Below are positions 24,525 to 35,671 of a stretch of 64,000 bases of DNA, one piece after another (the stretch's first letter is position 1; the number at the start of each line of letters is the position of its first letter). Made by a program: the position numbers and the translations under genes. Origin of the DNA: Nocardioides sp. Soil805 (GTDB lineage: Bacteria; Actinomycetota; Actinomycetes; Propionibacteriales; Nocardioidaceae); assembly GCF_001429625.1 (NCBI RefSeq), contig NZ_LMSU01000001.1, forward strand, positions 191,498 to 255,497. The letters are read 5' to 3'. The notes under the pieces are model-generated. The model was not told the origin of the DNA. It worked only from the letters and a program-made list of their open reading frames with translations, and did not search any database.

Positions 24525-25466
24525 TCAGCCGTTGCCGCCCGCGCGGAAGGCCTGCCAGGCGTCGCTCATGCGCGCCGACTGGCCCTCGGTGAACATGTCC
24601 ATGCAGGAGTCCTGCGTGTAGTCCATGAAGTTGTGGATCGGGTCGAGGCCGGGAGCCGCGCAGGTGTCGGCGCCAACGGGGCAGTCGAACTGCGGGTAGG
24701 CCTCGCGCGGGGTGTCGGCCACGCCGTCACCGCTGGCCGAGCAGGCCCCGGCGAAGGTGTGCTCGAGCATCATCCAGTGGCCGACCTCGTGGGTCAGCGT
24801 GTCGCCGAGGGCGTACTTGCCGGCGGTGCCGCCGGGCATCGACTCGTCGAGGATGACCACGCCGTCCTTGTAGTCCTGGCCGTTGTTGTAGCCCTTGGGG
24901 AAGTAGGCCCAGCCGAGGAGGCCGCCGCCGATGTCGGCGGTGTAGATGTTGAGCGTCTCGGAGTCGCCGACGCGCAGCGCCCTCTTCATCTCGTACTCGG
25001 TCTTGCCGGGGGCGACGTTGACCCACGCGTCGTTGGTCACGTAGTTGACGTCCGTGAGGTCGAAGCGGAACGGGGTGTCGGCCGCGTCGGCGGACGTGAC
25101 GCCGGAGTAGGAGTCGTTGAGGACCTTCATCTGGGCCTGGACCAGGGTCCCGAGCCGGTCACGGTCGGCCTGGGTCGCGTCGGAGCCGGTGATCACGTGG
25201 AAGACGGTCTCGACGTGGACGGAGCCGGCGGCTAGCTGCGGCAGGTCCTTGATGACGCCGTACTTCTTCGCGTCGTTGGGCGAGTAGAGGGCCGGCTCCT
25301 TGGCGGTGGCGCCCTTCGCGACACGAGCACCCGAGGTGCCGTCCTCGCAGGCGACGGTGCCGTCGGAGGCCACGGCGGCGAAGGCGGGGGTGGCGGCGAA
25401 GGTCAGGGGGGCGAGGGCGAGGACGCCGGCGGCGGCGGCCGTCCGGAGGAGGCGCGTGGGACGCAT
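24525..25466 (-). CDS. Secreted zinc metalloprotease, M43 (pappalysin/cytophagalysin) family
   Basis: A 313-residue exported protease. The N-terminus MRPTRLLRTAAAAGVLALAP is a signal peptide with likely cleavage after TPAFA (residue 30). The extended zinc site HEVGHWMMLEH (226-236, HExxHxxxLxH) and a Met-turn MDYTQDSCMD (Met281) identify a metzincin of family M43. Six cysteines in the catalytic half (CSASGDG, FDCPVGADTC, DSCMD) may form disulfides. It acts outside the cell on unknown proteins. It has an AAGGGATC ribosome binding site and a separate promoter, and its mRNA ends at a strong hairpin. Confidence 0.92.
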   Translation of the reverse strand: MRPTRLLRTAAAAGVLALAPLTFAATPAFAAVASDGTVACEDGTSGARVAKGATAKEPALYSPNDAKKYGVIKDLPQLAAGSVHVETVFHVITGSDATQADRDRLGTLVQAQMKVLNDSYSGVTSADAADTPFRFDLTDVNYVTNDAWVNVAPGKTEYEMKRALRVGDSETLNIYTADIGGGLLGWAYFPKGYNNGQDYKDGVVILDESMPGGTAGKYALGDTLTHEVGHWMMLEHTFAGACSASGDGVADTPREAYPQFDCPVGADTCAAPGLDPIHNFMDYTQDSCMDMFTEGQSARMSDAWQAFRAGGNG

Positions 25467-25505
25467 GGGTGGTGATCCCTTCGGGTGGTGAGCAGTGGTC
25501 CGGTC

Positions 25506-25511
25506 AACCTA
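25506..25511 (-). promoter_or_regulatory. -10 box of M43 protease gene
   Basis: On the minus strand TAGGTT lies 39 bases before the ATG at 25466, leaving a short leader with a ribosome binding site. Confidence 0.45.
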
Positions 25512-25620
25512 AGCGCGAGGGGGCCGTTCGGGCTACGGCTGGGCCGGACAAATGTGTGTCGGTCCGTCGTCGCGCGGCGCATGCGGTGACAGACCGGCGC
25601 TCCCGGACCACGGCACCGCC

Positions 25621-25661
25621 GGACAGGTCGGCGCTGGACAGGTCGGTGCTGGACAGGGGCG
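25621..25661. repeat. 15-bp direct repeats in a divergent control region
   Basis: The unit GGACAGGTCGG-GCT occurs at 25621-25635 and 25636-25650 with one base changed, and a third partial copy follows at 25651-25661. The array ends one base before the -10 box at 25663. Confidence 0.6.
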
Positions 25662-25662
25662 A

Positions 25663-25668
25663 CAGACT
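25663..25668 (+). promoter_or_regulatory. -10 box of dienelactone-hydrolase-like gene
   Basis: CAGACT ends 7 bases before the ATG at 25676, just downstream of the 15-bp direct repeats. Confidence 0.4.
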
Positions 25669-25675
25669 GGCGCGC

Positions 25676-26407
25676 ATGACCTTCCCGGACGGCTGGACCC
25701 GCGGCTCGCACACCCACGACGGCGTCACGCACGCGACGTACCGCAGGGGGACGGGACCGGGCGTGATCGTGATCCACGAGATCCCCGGCATCACCCCGGA
25801 GGTGGCGACGTTCGCCGAGGAGGTCGTCGACGCCGGCTTCACGGTCGTGATGCCGAGCCTGTTCGGCACCGACGGCGCCCCGATGACGCCCCGCACCGTG
25901 GCGGCCTCGATCGCGCGGGTCTGCATCAGCCGCGAGTTCACGAAGTTCCGGACCGGCGAGACCACGCCGGTCGCCGGCTGGCTGCGCTCGTTGGCCCGGG
26001 AGCTGCACGACGAGCTGGGCGGGCCCGGCGTCGGGGCGCTCGGGATGTGCTTCACCGGCGGCTTCGCGCTGGCCATGGCCGTCGACCCGGCGGTCGCGGC
26101 GCCAGTGCTGTGCCAGCCGAGCACCCCCTTCGCCGTCGGCAGCAAGCGGGCCGCCGACGTCAACCTCTCCCCCGGCGACCTCGACGTCGTGAAGGGCCGG
26201 TGCGCCGCCGGGCAGCAGGTGCTGGGGCTCCGCTACCGCTCCGACCCGGCCGTCGGGACGCGGTTCGACACCCTCACCCGCGAGCTGGGCGACGCCTTCA
26301 TCCGCGTCGAGCTCGAGGGCAAGGGGCACTCGACCGTCACCGCGCACCGACAGCAGGAGGCCGTGGACGCGGTGCTGTCGTTCCTCGCCGAGCACCTGCG
26401 CGCATGA
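25676..26407 (+). CDS. Dienelactone hydrolase family protein
   Basis: A 243-residue alpha/beta hydrolase of the dienelactone hydrolase group. HEIPG (35-39) gives the conserved Glu near the nucleophile, GALGMCFTGGFAL gives a Cys125 nucleophile in the G-x-C-x-G context typical of dienelactone hydrolase, and GKGHSTVT near the C-terminus gives the catalytic His. These enzymes open lactone or ester bonds; the natural substrate is unknown. Its stop overlaps the start of the P-loop kinase gene (ATGA). It is divergent from the M43 protease gene. Confidence 0.88.
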   Translation: MTFPDGWTRGSHTHDGVTHATYRRGTGPGVIVIHEIPGITPEVATFAEEVVDAGFTVVMPSLFGTDGAPMTPRTVAASIARVCISREFTKFRTGETTPVAGWLRSLARELHDELGGPGVGALGMCFTGGFALAMAVDPAVAAPVLCQPSTPFAVGSKRAADVNLSPGDLDVVKGRCAAGQQVLGLRYRSDPAVGTRFDTLTRELGDAFIRVELEGKGHSTVTAHRQQEAVDAVLSFLAEHLRA

Positions 26408-26910
26408 CGCTGGTGGTGATGTCCGGGTTGCCGGGCAGCGGCAAGAGCACGGTGGCGTCGGCCCTGGCCCGTGGCCTCGGCTGCGCGGTGGTCTCCGTCG
26501 ACACGGTCGAGCGCGGCCTCCACGACGCCGGCGTCGACCCGACCCAGCCCCTGGGCCTGGCGGCGTACGCCGTTGCCAACCGGGTCGTGGCGGTCCAGCT
26601 GGCGCTGGGCCACAGCGTCGTCGCCGACGCTGTCAACGCCCATCCGGACGCCCGTCGGGCCTGGCTGGACCTGGCGCAGGAGCACGGCCACGAGGTGGTC
26701 GTCCTCGAGGTGCGCTGCAGCGACGAGGCCCTGCACCGCGGTCGCCTCGAGTCGCGCGGCCACGAGCTGCGGGTGGTGCCGTGGGAGCGCGTGCAGGACC
26801 TGCGGGCGTCCTGGACGCCGTGGCCGGTGCCGACCACGGTCATCGACACGACGGATCCGCTCACGGCCGACGAGGCTGCGCGCATCGTCCTGGCGCAGCT
26901 GACCGGCTGA
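26404..26910 (+). CDS. P-loop kinase-like protein (AAA_33 / Zeta-like)
   Basis: A 168-residue protein with Walker A GLPGSGKST (8-16) and DTVERGLHDAG at the position of the substrate-recognition motif. SVVADAVNAHPDARRAWLDLA resembles the Walker B/substrate region and LHRGRLESRG the arginine lid. It is a small-molecule or polynucleotide kinase of unknown substrate. It is translationally coupled to the hydrolase upstream. It resembles in class, but not closely in sequence, the kinase at 16391. Confidence 0.8.
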   Translation: MTLVVMSGLPGSGKSTVASALARGLGCAVVSVDTVERGLHDAGVDPTQPLGLAAYAVANRVVAVQLALGHSVVADAVNAHPDARRAWLDLAQEHGHEVVVLEVRCSDEALHRGRLESRGHELRVVPWERVQDLRASWTPWPVPTTVIDTTDPLTADEAARIVLAQLTG

Positions 26911-26936
26911 GTCCACGTGCCGCTGACCACATCATG

Positions 26937-26965
26937 AGAACAGGTTCTACTGCGCCGGATACCAT
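26937..26965 (+). promoter_or_regulatory. Promoter with KstR-like operator, HSL-type esterase
   Basis: AGAAC-AG-GTTCT (26937-26948) is a perfect inverted repeat, and with its 3' flank reads GTTCTA. The KstR consensus is TNNAACNNGTTNNA, which matches except for the first base. TACCAT (26960-26965) is the -10, ending 6 bases before the GTG at 26972, so the repeat overlaps the -35 position. Confidence 0.55.
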
Positions 26966-26971
26966 CGGTAC

Positions 26972-28267
26972 GTGAGCTTCCTCCGCCGCCAGGGCGTGAT
27001 CGCCGCCCTCACCGCCAACGCCCTGCGCCCCCTCACCGGCCAGCGCGCCGGGATCCCCGCCTTCGCCGCCGGCTGGATGTACGGCGAGCTGGCGCCCCAG
27101 GTGCTGGCCCTCACCGCCGCCGACGCGGCCCTGCACCTGTCCCCCCTGCACCGCGGCCCCCGCAGCCGGGTCGGCCTCGCGCTGGCCGGCGCCAGCGCGC
27201 TCGGCCTCGCCCACCTGATCCGGCAGAGCCAGCAGGCCCGGCACCACGTCGAGGACGCGCTGGTGGAGGGACTCGGGGTCGAGTACATCGAGCAGCTGGA
27301 CGCGCCGCCCACCCCGGCCGAGCTGGCCACCCCGTGGCGTTACCTCTTCAACCCCTTGTGGATGCGCGAGCCGCGGGTCCACGTGGACCGCGACATCGCC
27401 TACGCGACGTACGGACGCCGGGGGATGCTCGACATCTACCGTCCCGCCCACGGTGACACCACGAAGGCCCCCGTGCTGCTGCAGGTGCACGGCGGGGCGT
27501 GGATGACCGGCCGCAAGGACCGCCAGGCGATCCCGCTCATGCACCACATGGCCGCCCGCGGCTGGGTCTGCGTGGCCATCAACTACCGACTCTCGCCACG
27601 AGCCGTCTTCCCGGACCACATCGTCGACGTGAAGCGCGCGATCGCCTGGATCAAGGAGCACATCGACGAGTACGGCGGCGACCCCGACTACATCGTGATC
27701 ACGGGCGGTTCGGCGGGCGGCCACCTGTGCGCCCTGGCGGCGGTGACGCCCAACGAGCCCGAGTGGCAGCCCGGCTTCGAAGAGGTGGACACCACGGTGC
27801 AGGCGGCCGTCCCGCACTACGGCGTCTACGACTTCGCGGGATCGACCGGGCTGCGCAGCGCGGTCGCGATGCGCGACGGCTTCCTCGCACCGCGGGTGCT
27901 GAGGACGACGTGGCAGCGCGACCCCGAGAAGTTCGAGGCCGCCTCCCCCATCCTGCGCGTCGACGGCGACGAGCCCGACTTCTTCGTCATCCACGGGGCC
28001 AGCGACACCCTCGTGGACGTGGGCCAGGCCCGCGCCTTCGTGGACCGGCTGCGGGAGGTGTCGAAGAACTCGGTGGTGTACGCCGAGCTGCCGGGCGCCC
28101 AGCACGCGTTCGACACGTTCCCCTCGATCCGCTCGGCCCACGTCGTGCGCGCGATCGAGCGCTACCTCAACTGGCACTGGAACTCCTGGCGGCAGGGCCG
28201 TGCCGTGGACGCCGGCGCGGCGCCGGGCGACGAGCCCGGCACCGGCGACCAGCCGCGCGACGCCTAG
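26972..28267 (+). CDS. Hormone-sensitive-lipase-type carboxylesterase
   Basis: A 431-residue esterase with an about 130-residue N-terminal region holding two hydrophobic segments (28-55, 65-82) that could tether it to the membrane. The catalytic domain has the HSL oxyanion motif HGGAW (173-177), the nucleophile Ser247 in GGSAGGH, Asp in HGASDTLVDV and His in GAQHAFD. Mycobacterial Lip esterases have a similar layout. The C-terminal 25 residues are a disordered Gly/Pro/Asp tail. A KstR-like operator over its promoter suggests control with sterol or lipid catabolism, which is inference. Confidence 0.9.
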   Translation: MSFLRRQGVIAALTANALRPLTGQRAGIPAFAAGWMYGELAPQVLALTAADAALHLSPLHRGPRSRVGLALAGASALGLAHLIRQSQQARHHVEDALVEGLGVEYIEQLDAPPTPAELATPWRYLFNPLWMREPRVHVDRDIAYATYGRRGMLDIYRPAHGDTTKAPVLLQVHGGAWMTGRKDRQAIPLMHHMAARGWVCVAINYRLSPRAVFPDHIVDVKRAIAWIKEHIDEYGGDPDYIVITGGSAGGHLCALAAVTPNEPEWQPGFEEVDTTVQAAVPHYGVYDFAGSTGLRSAVAMRDGFLAPRVLRTTWQRDPEKFEAASPILRVDGDEPDFFVIHGASDTLVDVGQARAFVDRLREVSKNSVVYAELPGAQHAFDTFPSIRSAHVVRAIERYLNWHWNSWRQGRAVDAGAAPGDEPGTGDQPRDA

Positions 28268-28274
28268 CCCGCCG

Positions 28275-28610
28275 TCAGGTGCTGATCAGCCCCACGTGGT
28301 TGCCGTCGGCGTCCGCCACGATCGCGACGACCGTCGTGCCCCCGACGCTGGTGGCGGGCGAGACGACGGTGCCGCCGCCCTCGACCAGGGTCGCGACGCC
28401 GGCCTCCACGTCGTCGGTGGCGTGGTAGGCGGTGGGGCCGACCATGCCGGTGGCGTGGCCGTTCGGGTTGAGCCCGATCTCGAGGCCGTCGAGGTTGAAG
28501 CCGACGTAGTAGGGGGTCTCGGTGTGCGGCTCGGCGCCGAAGACGGTGCGGTAGAAGGCGGTCGCCGTGGCGACGTCCTTGACGGGGATCACGATGGAGC
28601 TGACGGTCAT
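28275..28610 (-). CDS. VOC family protein (glyoxalase-like)
   Basis: This 111-residue vicinal-oxygen-chelate protein begins SSIVIPVKDVATATAFYRTVFGAEP and has the second module TDDVEAGVATLVEGGGTVV, then DADGNHVGLIS at the end. This is the YdeX/PhnB-like small group that works as a dimer; no enzymatic role is assigned. The GGAGGA ribosome binding site 4-5 bases before the ATG is one of the clearest in the window. It runs tail to tail with the esterase gene. Confidence 0.85.
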   Translation of the reverse strand: MTVSSIVIPVKDVATATAFYRTVFGAEPHTETPYYVGFNLDGLEIGLNPNGHATGMVGPTAYHATDDVEAGVATLVEGGGTVVSPATSVGGTTVVAIVADADGNHVGLIST

Positions 28611-28692
28611 GGGGTCCTCCTGGGTCGACCGGGTCCTCCCGGTGCTGGCTGGTTCGAATCGTTGACGAGCGGGTCCACCAGGATGTGACGGG

Positions 28693-31538
<2,846 letters not shown>

Positions 31539-31549
<11 letters not shown>

Positions 31550-32258
31550 CAGGCTTGCGGAAGTACAGCACCATGCTCTTGCCGATCACCGGGTCGAGCA
31601 GCTTGCCGGCGACCTGCAGGGCCTTCGGATTCTTCATGATCTCCCAGACCAGCAGCCGGTGGTAGGCCCTGGCGAGCGGGTGGTCGTCGTTGTGGACGCC
31701 GACGGCGCACTTGATCCACCAGTACGGCGCGTGGAGGCCGTGGGCGTGGTCCTTGCCCTCGAAGTCCATGCCCGCCTTGGTCACCTTGTCGACCAGCTCC
31801 TTGTCGGTGTAGATCCGGATGTGGCCACCGGGGGTGTTGTGGTAGTCGTCGGAGAGCTTCCAGTTGACGATCTCCGGGAACCAGCGCGGCACGCTGACCG
31901 CGAGCGTCCCACCGGGACGCAGCACCCGCACCAGCTCGTGGATGGCCTGGATGTCGGCGGGGACGTGCTCCAGCACCTCGGCGGCGACGACCCGGTCGAA
32001 CTCGCCGTCGGCGAAGGGCAGCGACAGTGCGTCGCCCTCCTTGACGTCGGCCTCGGCGCCGGCCGGCACCTCGCCGGCGTCGCGCATCGCGGCGAACCAC
32101 TCGCGCACGGTGGCCAGCTCGTCGGCGTCCTGGTCGAAGGCGACGACGTCGGCGCCGCGCTTGTACATCTCGAAGGCGTGGCGGCCGGCGCCGCAGCCCA
32201 TGTCCAGCACGCGCTCGCCCGGGCGGAGCCCGAGTCGGTCGAAGTCAACGGTCAGCAC
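31539..32258 (-). CDS. Class I SAM-dependent methyltransferase (Methyltransf_11)
   Basis: A 239-residue methyltransferase with motif I VLDMGCGAGRHAFEM (from residue 18), motif II acidic residue in VVAFDQD, and VVAAEVLEHVPADIQAIHE plus LRPGGTLAVSVPRWFPE downstream. The C-terminal half has aromatic loops (HAPYWWIKC) suited to a lipid or sugar acceptor. The GTG at 32258 is preceded by AGGAGG 6 bases away and lies inside the end of the GT4 gene (14-base overlap). It probably methylates the product of that glycosyltransferase. Confidence 0.85.
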
Positions 32259-33588
32259 GGAGGTCCTCCTGGCTGGGGTCGGGCTGGCTGGGATCGGGCT
32301 GGCTGGGATCGGGCTGGCTGGGGTCGGACTGGCTGATGTCGGGGACAGGTGCCTGCTCGGCACGGTAGCTGGCGATGGTGTCCTCGTACGCCGCGGCGGT
32401 GGCCTCGGCGACCGCCCGCCACGTGAAGAGCCGCTGGACGCGGCGACGACCGGCCCGGCCCATCCGCTCGCGGCGGGCGGGGTCGTCGAGCAGGGTGGCC
32501 AGGGCCTGCTCCAGCTCGCCGACGTCGCCGGGCTCGACGAGCACGGCGCACTCGCCGTCCTCGCCGACCACCTCGGGGATCGCGCCCGCGCGCGAAGCGA
32601 CCAGCGGCGTCTCGCAGGCCATCAGCTCGGCCGTCGGCAGGGAGAAGCCCTCGTAGAGCGACGGGACGCAGGCGACCTCGGCCGACCCCATCACCTCCAC
32701 CAGCTCGGCGTCGCTGACCCCGCTCACGAAGCGCACCGAGTCCGCGATCCCGAGCCGGTCGACGAGCTGCTCGGTGCGCCCGCCGGGCTCGGGGCGGGTG
32801 ACGAGCACGAGCGAGACGTCGCGCTCGGTACGCAGCTTGGCGAAGGCCTCGAGCAGCGTCGCGATCCCCTTCATCGGGGCGTCGGCGCTGGCCATCGCCA
32901 GGATCCGGCCGGGCACGCGGGGGGCGGTCGGCGGCACGAAGCACTCGTCGACGCCGAGCAGCACCGTGCGCATCCGTGCGGGGTCGACCCCGAACTCGCG
33001 GGCGATGTCCCTGGCCGAGGTGTCGGAGGGGGTCACGATCGTGCGGGCCTGCCGAGCCACCTTGGCCTGCATCCGCAGGAAGCCGTACCACCGACGCAGG
33101 CTCAGCTTCTTGCGCAGCGTGGGTGCGGAGGCGATGTCGATGCGGCGGTCGAAGGTGATCGGGTGGTGGATGGTGGTCAGCATCGGCAGCCCCATCCTCT
33201 CGATGTCGAGCATCCCGTAGCCGAGGACCTGGTTGTCGTGGGCGACGTCGAAGTCGTCGAGCCGCTCGCGGAGCACGCGGGCCACCCGGCGCGAGAACGT
33301 CTTCGGCTCGGGGAAGCCGGCGGTCCACATCGTGAGGACCTCCTCGACGTCGATGAGGTCGCGGATCTCGCTGGGTCGCGGCGTACGGAACGGGTCGGGC
33401 TCGCGGTAGAGGTCGAGGCTGGGCACCTTGGTGAGCCGCACGCCCTCGTCCAGCTCCGGGTAGGGCTGCCCCGAGAAGACCTCCACGTCGTGGCCGAGCC
33501 GCACGAGCTCGCGGCTCAGGTGCCGGATGTAGATCCCCTGGCCGCCACAGTGGGGCTTGCTGCGGTAGGACAGCATGGCGATGCGCAC
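32245..33588 (-). CDS. Glycosyltransferase family 4 (GT-B) enzyme
   Basis: The 447-residue enzyme has the N-terminal glycine-rich acceptor loop KPHCGGQGIYIRHLSREL and the C-terminal donor domain with VPSLYEGFSLPTAELMACETPLVA, the E-x7-E pattern of family GT4. It should transfer a sugar from an NDP-sugar to a membrane or envelope acceptor. The last 30 residues are a disordered tail of four (Q)PDPS repeats encoded by 15-bp DNA repeats. The GTG at 33588 follows GAAAGG. It heads the GT4-methyltransferase-toroid operon and is divergent from kstR, sharing the KstR-type operator. Confidence 0.9.
   Translation of the reverse strand: MRIAMLSYRSKPHCGGQGIYIRHLSRELVRLGHDVEVFSGQPYPELDEGVRLTKVPSLDLYREPDPFRTPRPSEIRDLIDVEEVLTMWTAGFPEPKTFSRRVARVLRERLDDFDVAHDNQVLGYGMLDIERMGLPMLTTIHHPITFDRRIDIASAPTLRKKLSLRRWYGFLRMQAKVARQARTIVTPSDTSARDIAREFGVDPARMRTVLLGVDECFVPPTAPRVPGRILAMASADAPMKGIATLLEAFAKLRTERDVSLVLVTRPEPGGRTEQLVDRLGIADSVRFVSGVSDAELVEVMGSAEVACVPSLYEGFSLPTAELMACETPLVASRAGAIPEVVGEDGECAVLVEPGDVGELEQALATLLDDPARRERMGRAGRRRVQRLFTWRAVAEATAAAYEDTIASYRAEQAPVPDISQSDPSQPDPSQPDPSQPDPSQEDLRADR
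32269..32343. repeat. Five 15-bp tandem repeats in the GT4 tail
   Basis: Units of the form CTGGCTGGG-TCGGG repeat in frame every 15 bases from 32269 to 32343. They encode QPDPS-type repeats at the C-terminus of the GT4 enzyme and end 10 bases before the next gene's start codon. Confidence 0.8.
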
Positions 33589-33610
33589 GTGCTGCGACCT
33601 TTCTCGAAGT

Positions 33611-33628
33611 GGAACGTGTTCCTATCAT
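33611..33628 (+). promoter_or_regulatory. KstR-like operator and -10 box of kstR
   Basis: GGAAC-GT-GTTCC (33611-33622) is a palindrome around AAC-N2-GTT, the core of the KstR operator TNNAACNNGTTNNA. TATCAT (33623-33628) abuts it and ends 7 bases before the GTG at 33636. The site lies between kstR and the GT4 operon and could control both. Confidence 0.65.
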
Positions 33629-33635
33629 GGCGCAC

Positions 33636-34229
33636 GTGGCCAACGACGACCCAGCATCGCCCGTCCAGCGAGAGCGCCGTACCCGCATCCTCGACGCCAC
33701 GATCACCCTGGCGTCCCGGGGTGGCTTCGAGGCGGTGCAGATGCGAGCGGTGGCCGAGCAGTCCGACGTGGCCCTGGGGACGCTCTACCGCTACTTCCCC
33801 TCCAAGATCCACCTGCTCGTCTCCGCGCTGGCCCGCGAGTTCGAGCGGGCCGACGCCGCGATGGCGGCCAACCCGGTGCCGGGCGACACCGCGGCGGACC
33901 GCGTGGTCCACGTGCTGCGCGCGATGACCCGCGGTCTCCAGGACGACCCGCACCTGACCGAGGCCCTCACCCGGGCGTTCATGTTCGCCGACCGGTCGGC
34001 CCGGCACGAGATCAACCACGTCGGGACACTGCTGGCGCGGATCCTGACCCGCGCCGTGCGCTCGGACGTCGTCGATCCCGAGCGGGACGCGACCGACGAG
34101 GAGCTGGCGATCGCGCGCGTCATCGGCGACGTGTGGCTGGCGTCGCTGATGGCGTGGGTGACCGGCCGCAGCGACGCCGAGCAGACGCAGGCCCACCTCG
34201 AGCGTGCGGTGCGCCTCGTCCTGCGCTGA
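33636..34229 (+). CDS. kstR: TetR-family transcriptional regulator, KstR type
   Basis: A 197-residue TetR repressor. The DNA-binding part RRTRILDATITLASRGGFEAVQMRAVAEQSDVALGTLYRYFPSK is followed by IHLLVSALAREFERADA, which is the distinctive pattern of KstR, the cholesterol-catabolism repressor of mycobacteria and rhodococci. In those bacteria the ligand is a CoA thioester of a sterol ring intermediate. Here a KstR-type palindrome lies on its own promoter, implying autoregulation. No sterol-degradation genes are in the window, so the regulon must lie mostly elsewhere, or the regulator has been redirected to lipid and envelope genes. Confidence 0.82.
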   Translation: MANDDPASPVQRERRTRILDATITLASRGGFEAVQMRAVAEQSDVALGTLYRYFPSKIHLLVSALAREFERADAAMAANPVPGDTAADRVVHVLRAMTRGLQDDPHLTEALTRAFMFADRSARHEINHVGTLLARILTRAVRSDVVDPERDATDEELAIARVIGDVWLASLMAWVTGRSDAEQTQAHLERAVRLVLR

Positions 34230-34261
34230 GGTCGGCCCGCGCAGCACCCGCCTCGCGGCGA

Positions 34262-35512
34262 TCAGCGCAGCGGGTCGAAGGGCACCAGCTCGGCAGGGGT
34301 GTGGCCGGTCACGAGCCCCTGCGCGAGCAGCTTGCCCGTGACGGGGCCGAGGAAGATCCCCGACATCGCATGGCCGCCCGCCACGAAGACCCTGGGTGAC
34401 CGGGTCGGGCCGACCAGCGGCAGCCCGTCGCCCGTGCACGGTCGCGCACCGACCCACTCCTCGCCCCGATCGTCGAGGTCCACACCCCTCAGCAGGGGGC
34501 GGACCGCCTCGACGATCGCCTCGATGCGACGGGGGTCCGCTGCCGCGTCGGGGTCGCGGAGCTCCATCGTCCCGGCGACGCGGAGCCGCGTGCCCTCGGG
34601 CGTCGAGAGGGGGGTGCACGCCACCCGCTGCCTCGGGAAGTAGAGCGGCGCGCGCGGGACCTGGTCCCCGGCGACGCTGAACGAGTAGCCACGCCCGGAC
34701 TGGACCGGCTGCCGGACCCCGAAGCGGCGCGCCAGGCCACCCAGCCAGGCGCCGTGGGCGAGCACCACCTGGTCGAACTGCTCGCCGCCCTGCTCCGCGG
34801 TGGTGACGACGACGCCGCTCGGGACGTCCTGCACGTCCGTGACGGTGGCGCCCTCGACGATGCGCCCGCCACGCCTCCGGACCGCGTCGGCGAGGGCCGC
34901 GAGGAACACCGGCGGGTTGACGTAGCGCTGGTCGTGGAGCAGCACCGCGGAGCCGATCGCGGTGGACAGGCTCGGCTCCGCGTCGCGGGCCTCGGACCCG
35001 GTGAGGACGTCGTACCCCACGTCCTGGCCGGACGCCCGGATGTCCTCGAGCTCCTCCAGCAGTCCCGCGTTCTCCTCCGGCGTGCGGAAGCAGGCGAGGA
35101 ACGGGTCCGCCGCGTACGTGCTCGCGTCGACGTCGCCACTGGTGAGCTCGTCGAAGGCCGCCACCGCGGCCCGGTTGACCGGAGCGTAGGCACGCATCCC
35201 AGTCGCCCACCGGCGAGCGGTGCTGTGGCGCGCGAACCCGGTCAGGAACCGCAGCAGGTGCGGGTCGGGGCGCAGCGGGACGTAGACCGGCGACGAGGGG
35301 CTGAGCATCGCGCGCACGCCGTAGCGCAGGACCGACGGCTCCGGCATCGGCGCGGTCATCGAGGGGTTGAGCCACCCGGCGTTGCCCCACGACGAGCCCG
35401 CGGCGACGTGCCGGCGCTCATGGACGGTGACGTCGACCCCGTGCTCCTGGAGGAACCAGGCGGTGGAGAGGCCGACGATCCCGGCTCCGACGACGGCGAC
35501 GCGCTGAGGCAT
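34262..35512 (-). CDS. FAD-dependent D-amino-acid dehydrogenase-like oxidoreductase (DadA/DAO family)
   Basis: A 416-residue flavoprotein with the FAD-binding VAVVGAGIVGLSTAWFLQEHG (from residue 5) and the DAO-family RHVAAGSSWGNAGWLNPS, a match to bacterial D-amino-acid dehydrogenase small subunits, where ASxxNxG marks the flavin site. The substrate-side motif GARPCTGDGLPLVGPT and the C-terminal GGHAMSGIFLGPVTGKLLAQ are intact. It would oxidise D- or N-alkyl amino acids and pass electrons to quinone or oxygen. The ATG at 35512 is used; the upstream in-frame stretch is basic and not family-like. Confidence 0.87.
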   Translation of the reverse strand: MPQRVAVVGAGIVGLSTAWFLQEHGVDVTVHERRHVAAGSSWGNAGWLNPSMTAPMPEPSVLRYGVRAMLSPSSPVYVPLRPDPHLLRFLTGFARHSTARRWATGMRAYAPVNRAAVAAFDELTSGDVDASTYAADPFLACFRTPEENAGLLEELEDIRASGQDVGYDVLTGSEARDAEPSLSTAIGSAVLLHDQRYVNPPVFLAALADAVRRRGGRIVEGATVTDVQDVPSGVVVTTAEQGGEQFDQVVLAHGAWLGGLARRFGVRQPVQSGRGYSFSVAGDQVPRAPLYFPRQRVACTPLSTPEGTRLRVAGTMELRDPDAAADPRRIEAIVEAVRPLLRGVDLDDRGEEWVGARPCTGDGLPLVGPTRSPRVFVAGGHAMSGIFLGPVTGKLLAQGLVTGHTPAELVPFDPLR

Positions 35513-35671
35513 CCGGACCAACTCTCTGACGGGAAACGGGATCTGCCCCGGAGCCGTCGGACGACGCCTCCGTGGCGTCGACCGTAGCAACGTCGTCGGG
35601 GCACTCCGGAGCGCGGTCGACGAGCGGTCGGGACCTCCCGCCGCAGCACCCGTCCGGCGAGGCCGAGGGGC

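Noticed and set aside
28651..28680. GGTTCGAATC followed by ...CCACCA, resembling a tRNA T-arm and 3' end
   Set aside because: No matching T-stem, acceptor stem or anticodon arm can be drawn upstream, so it is neither a tRNA gene nor a supported attachment site.
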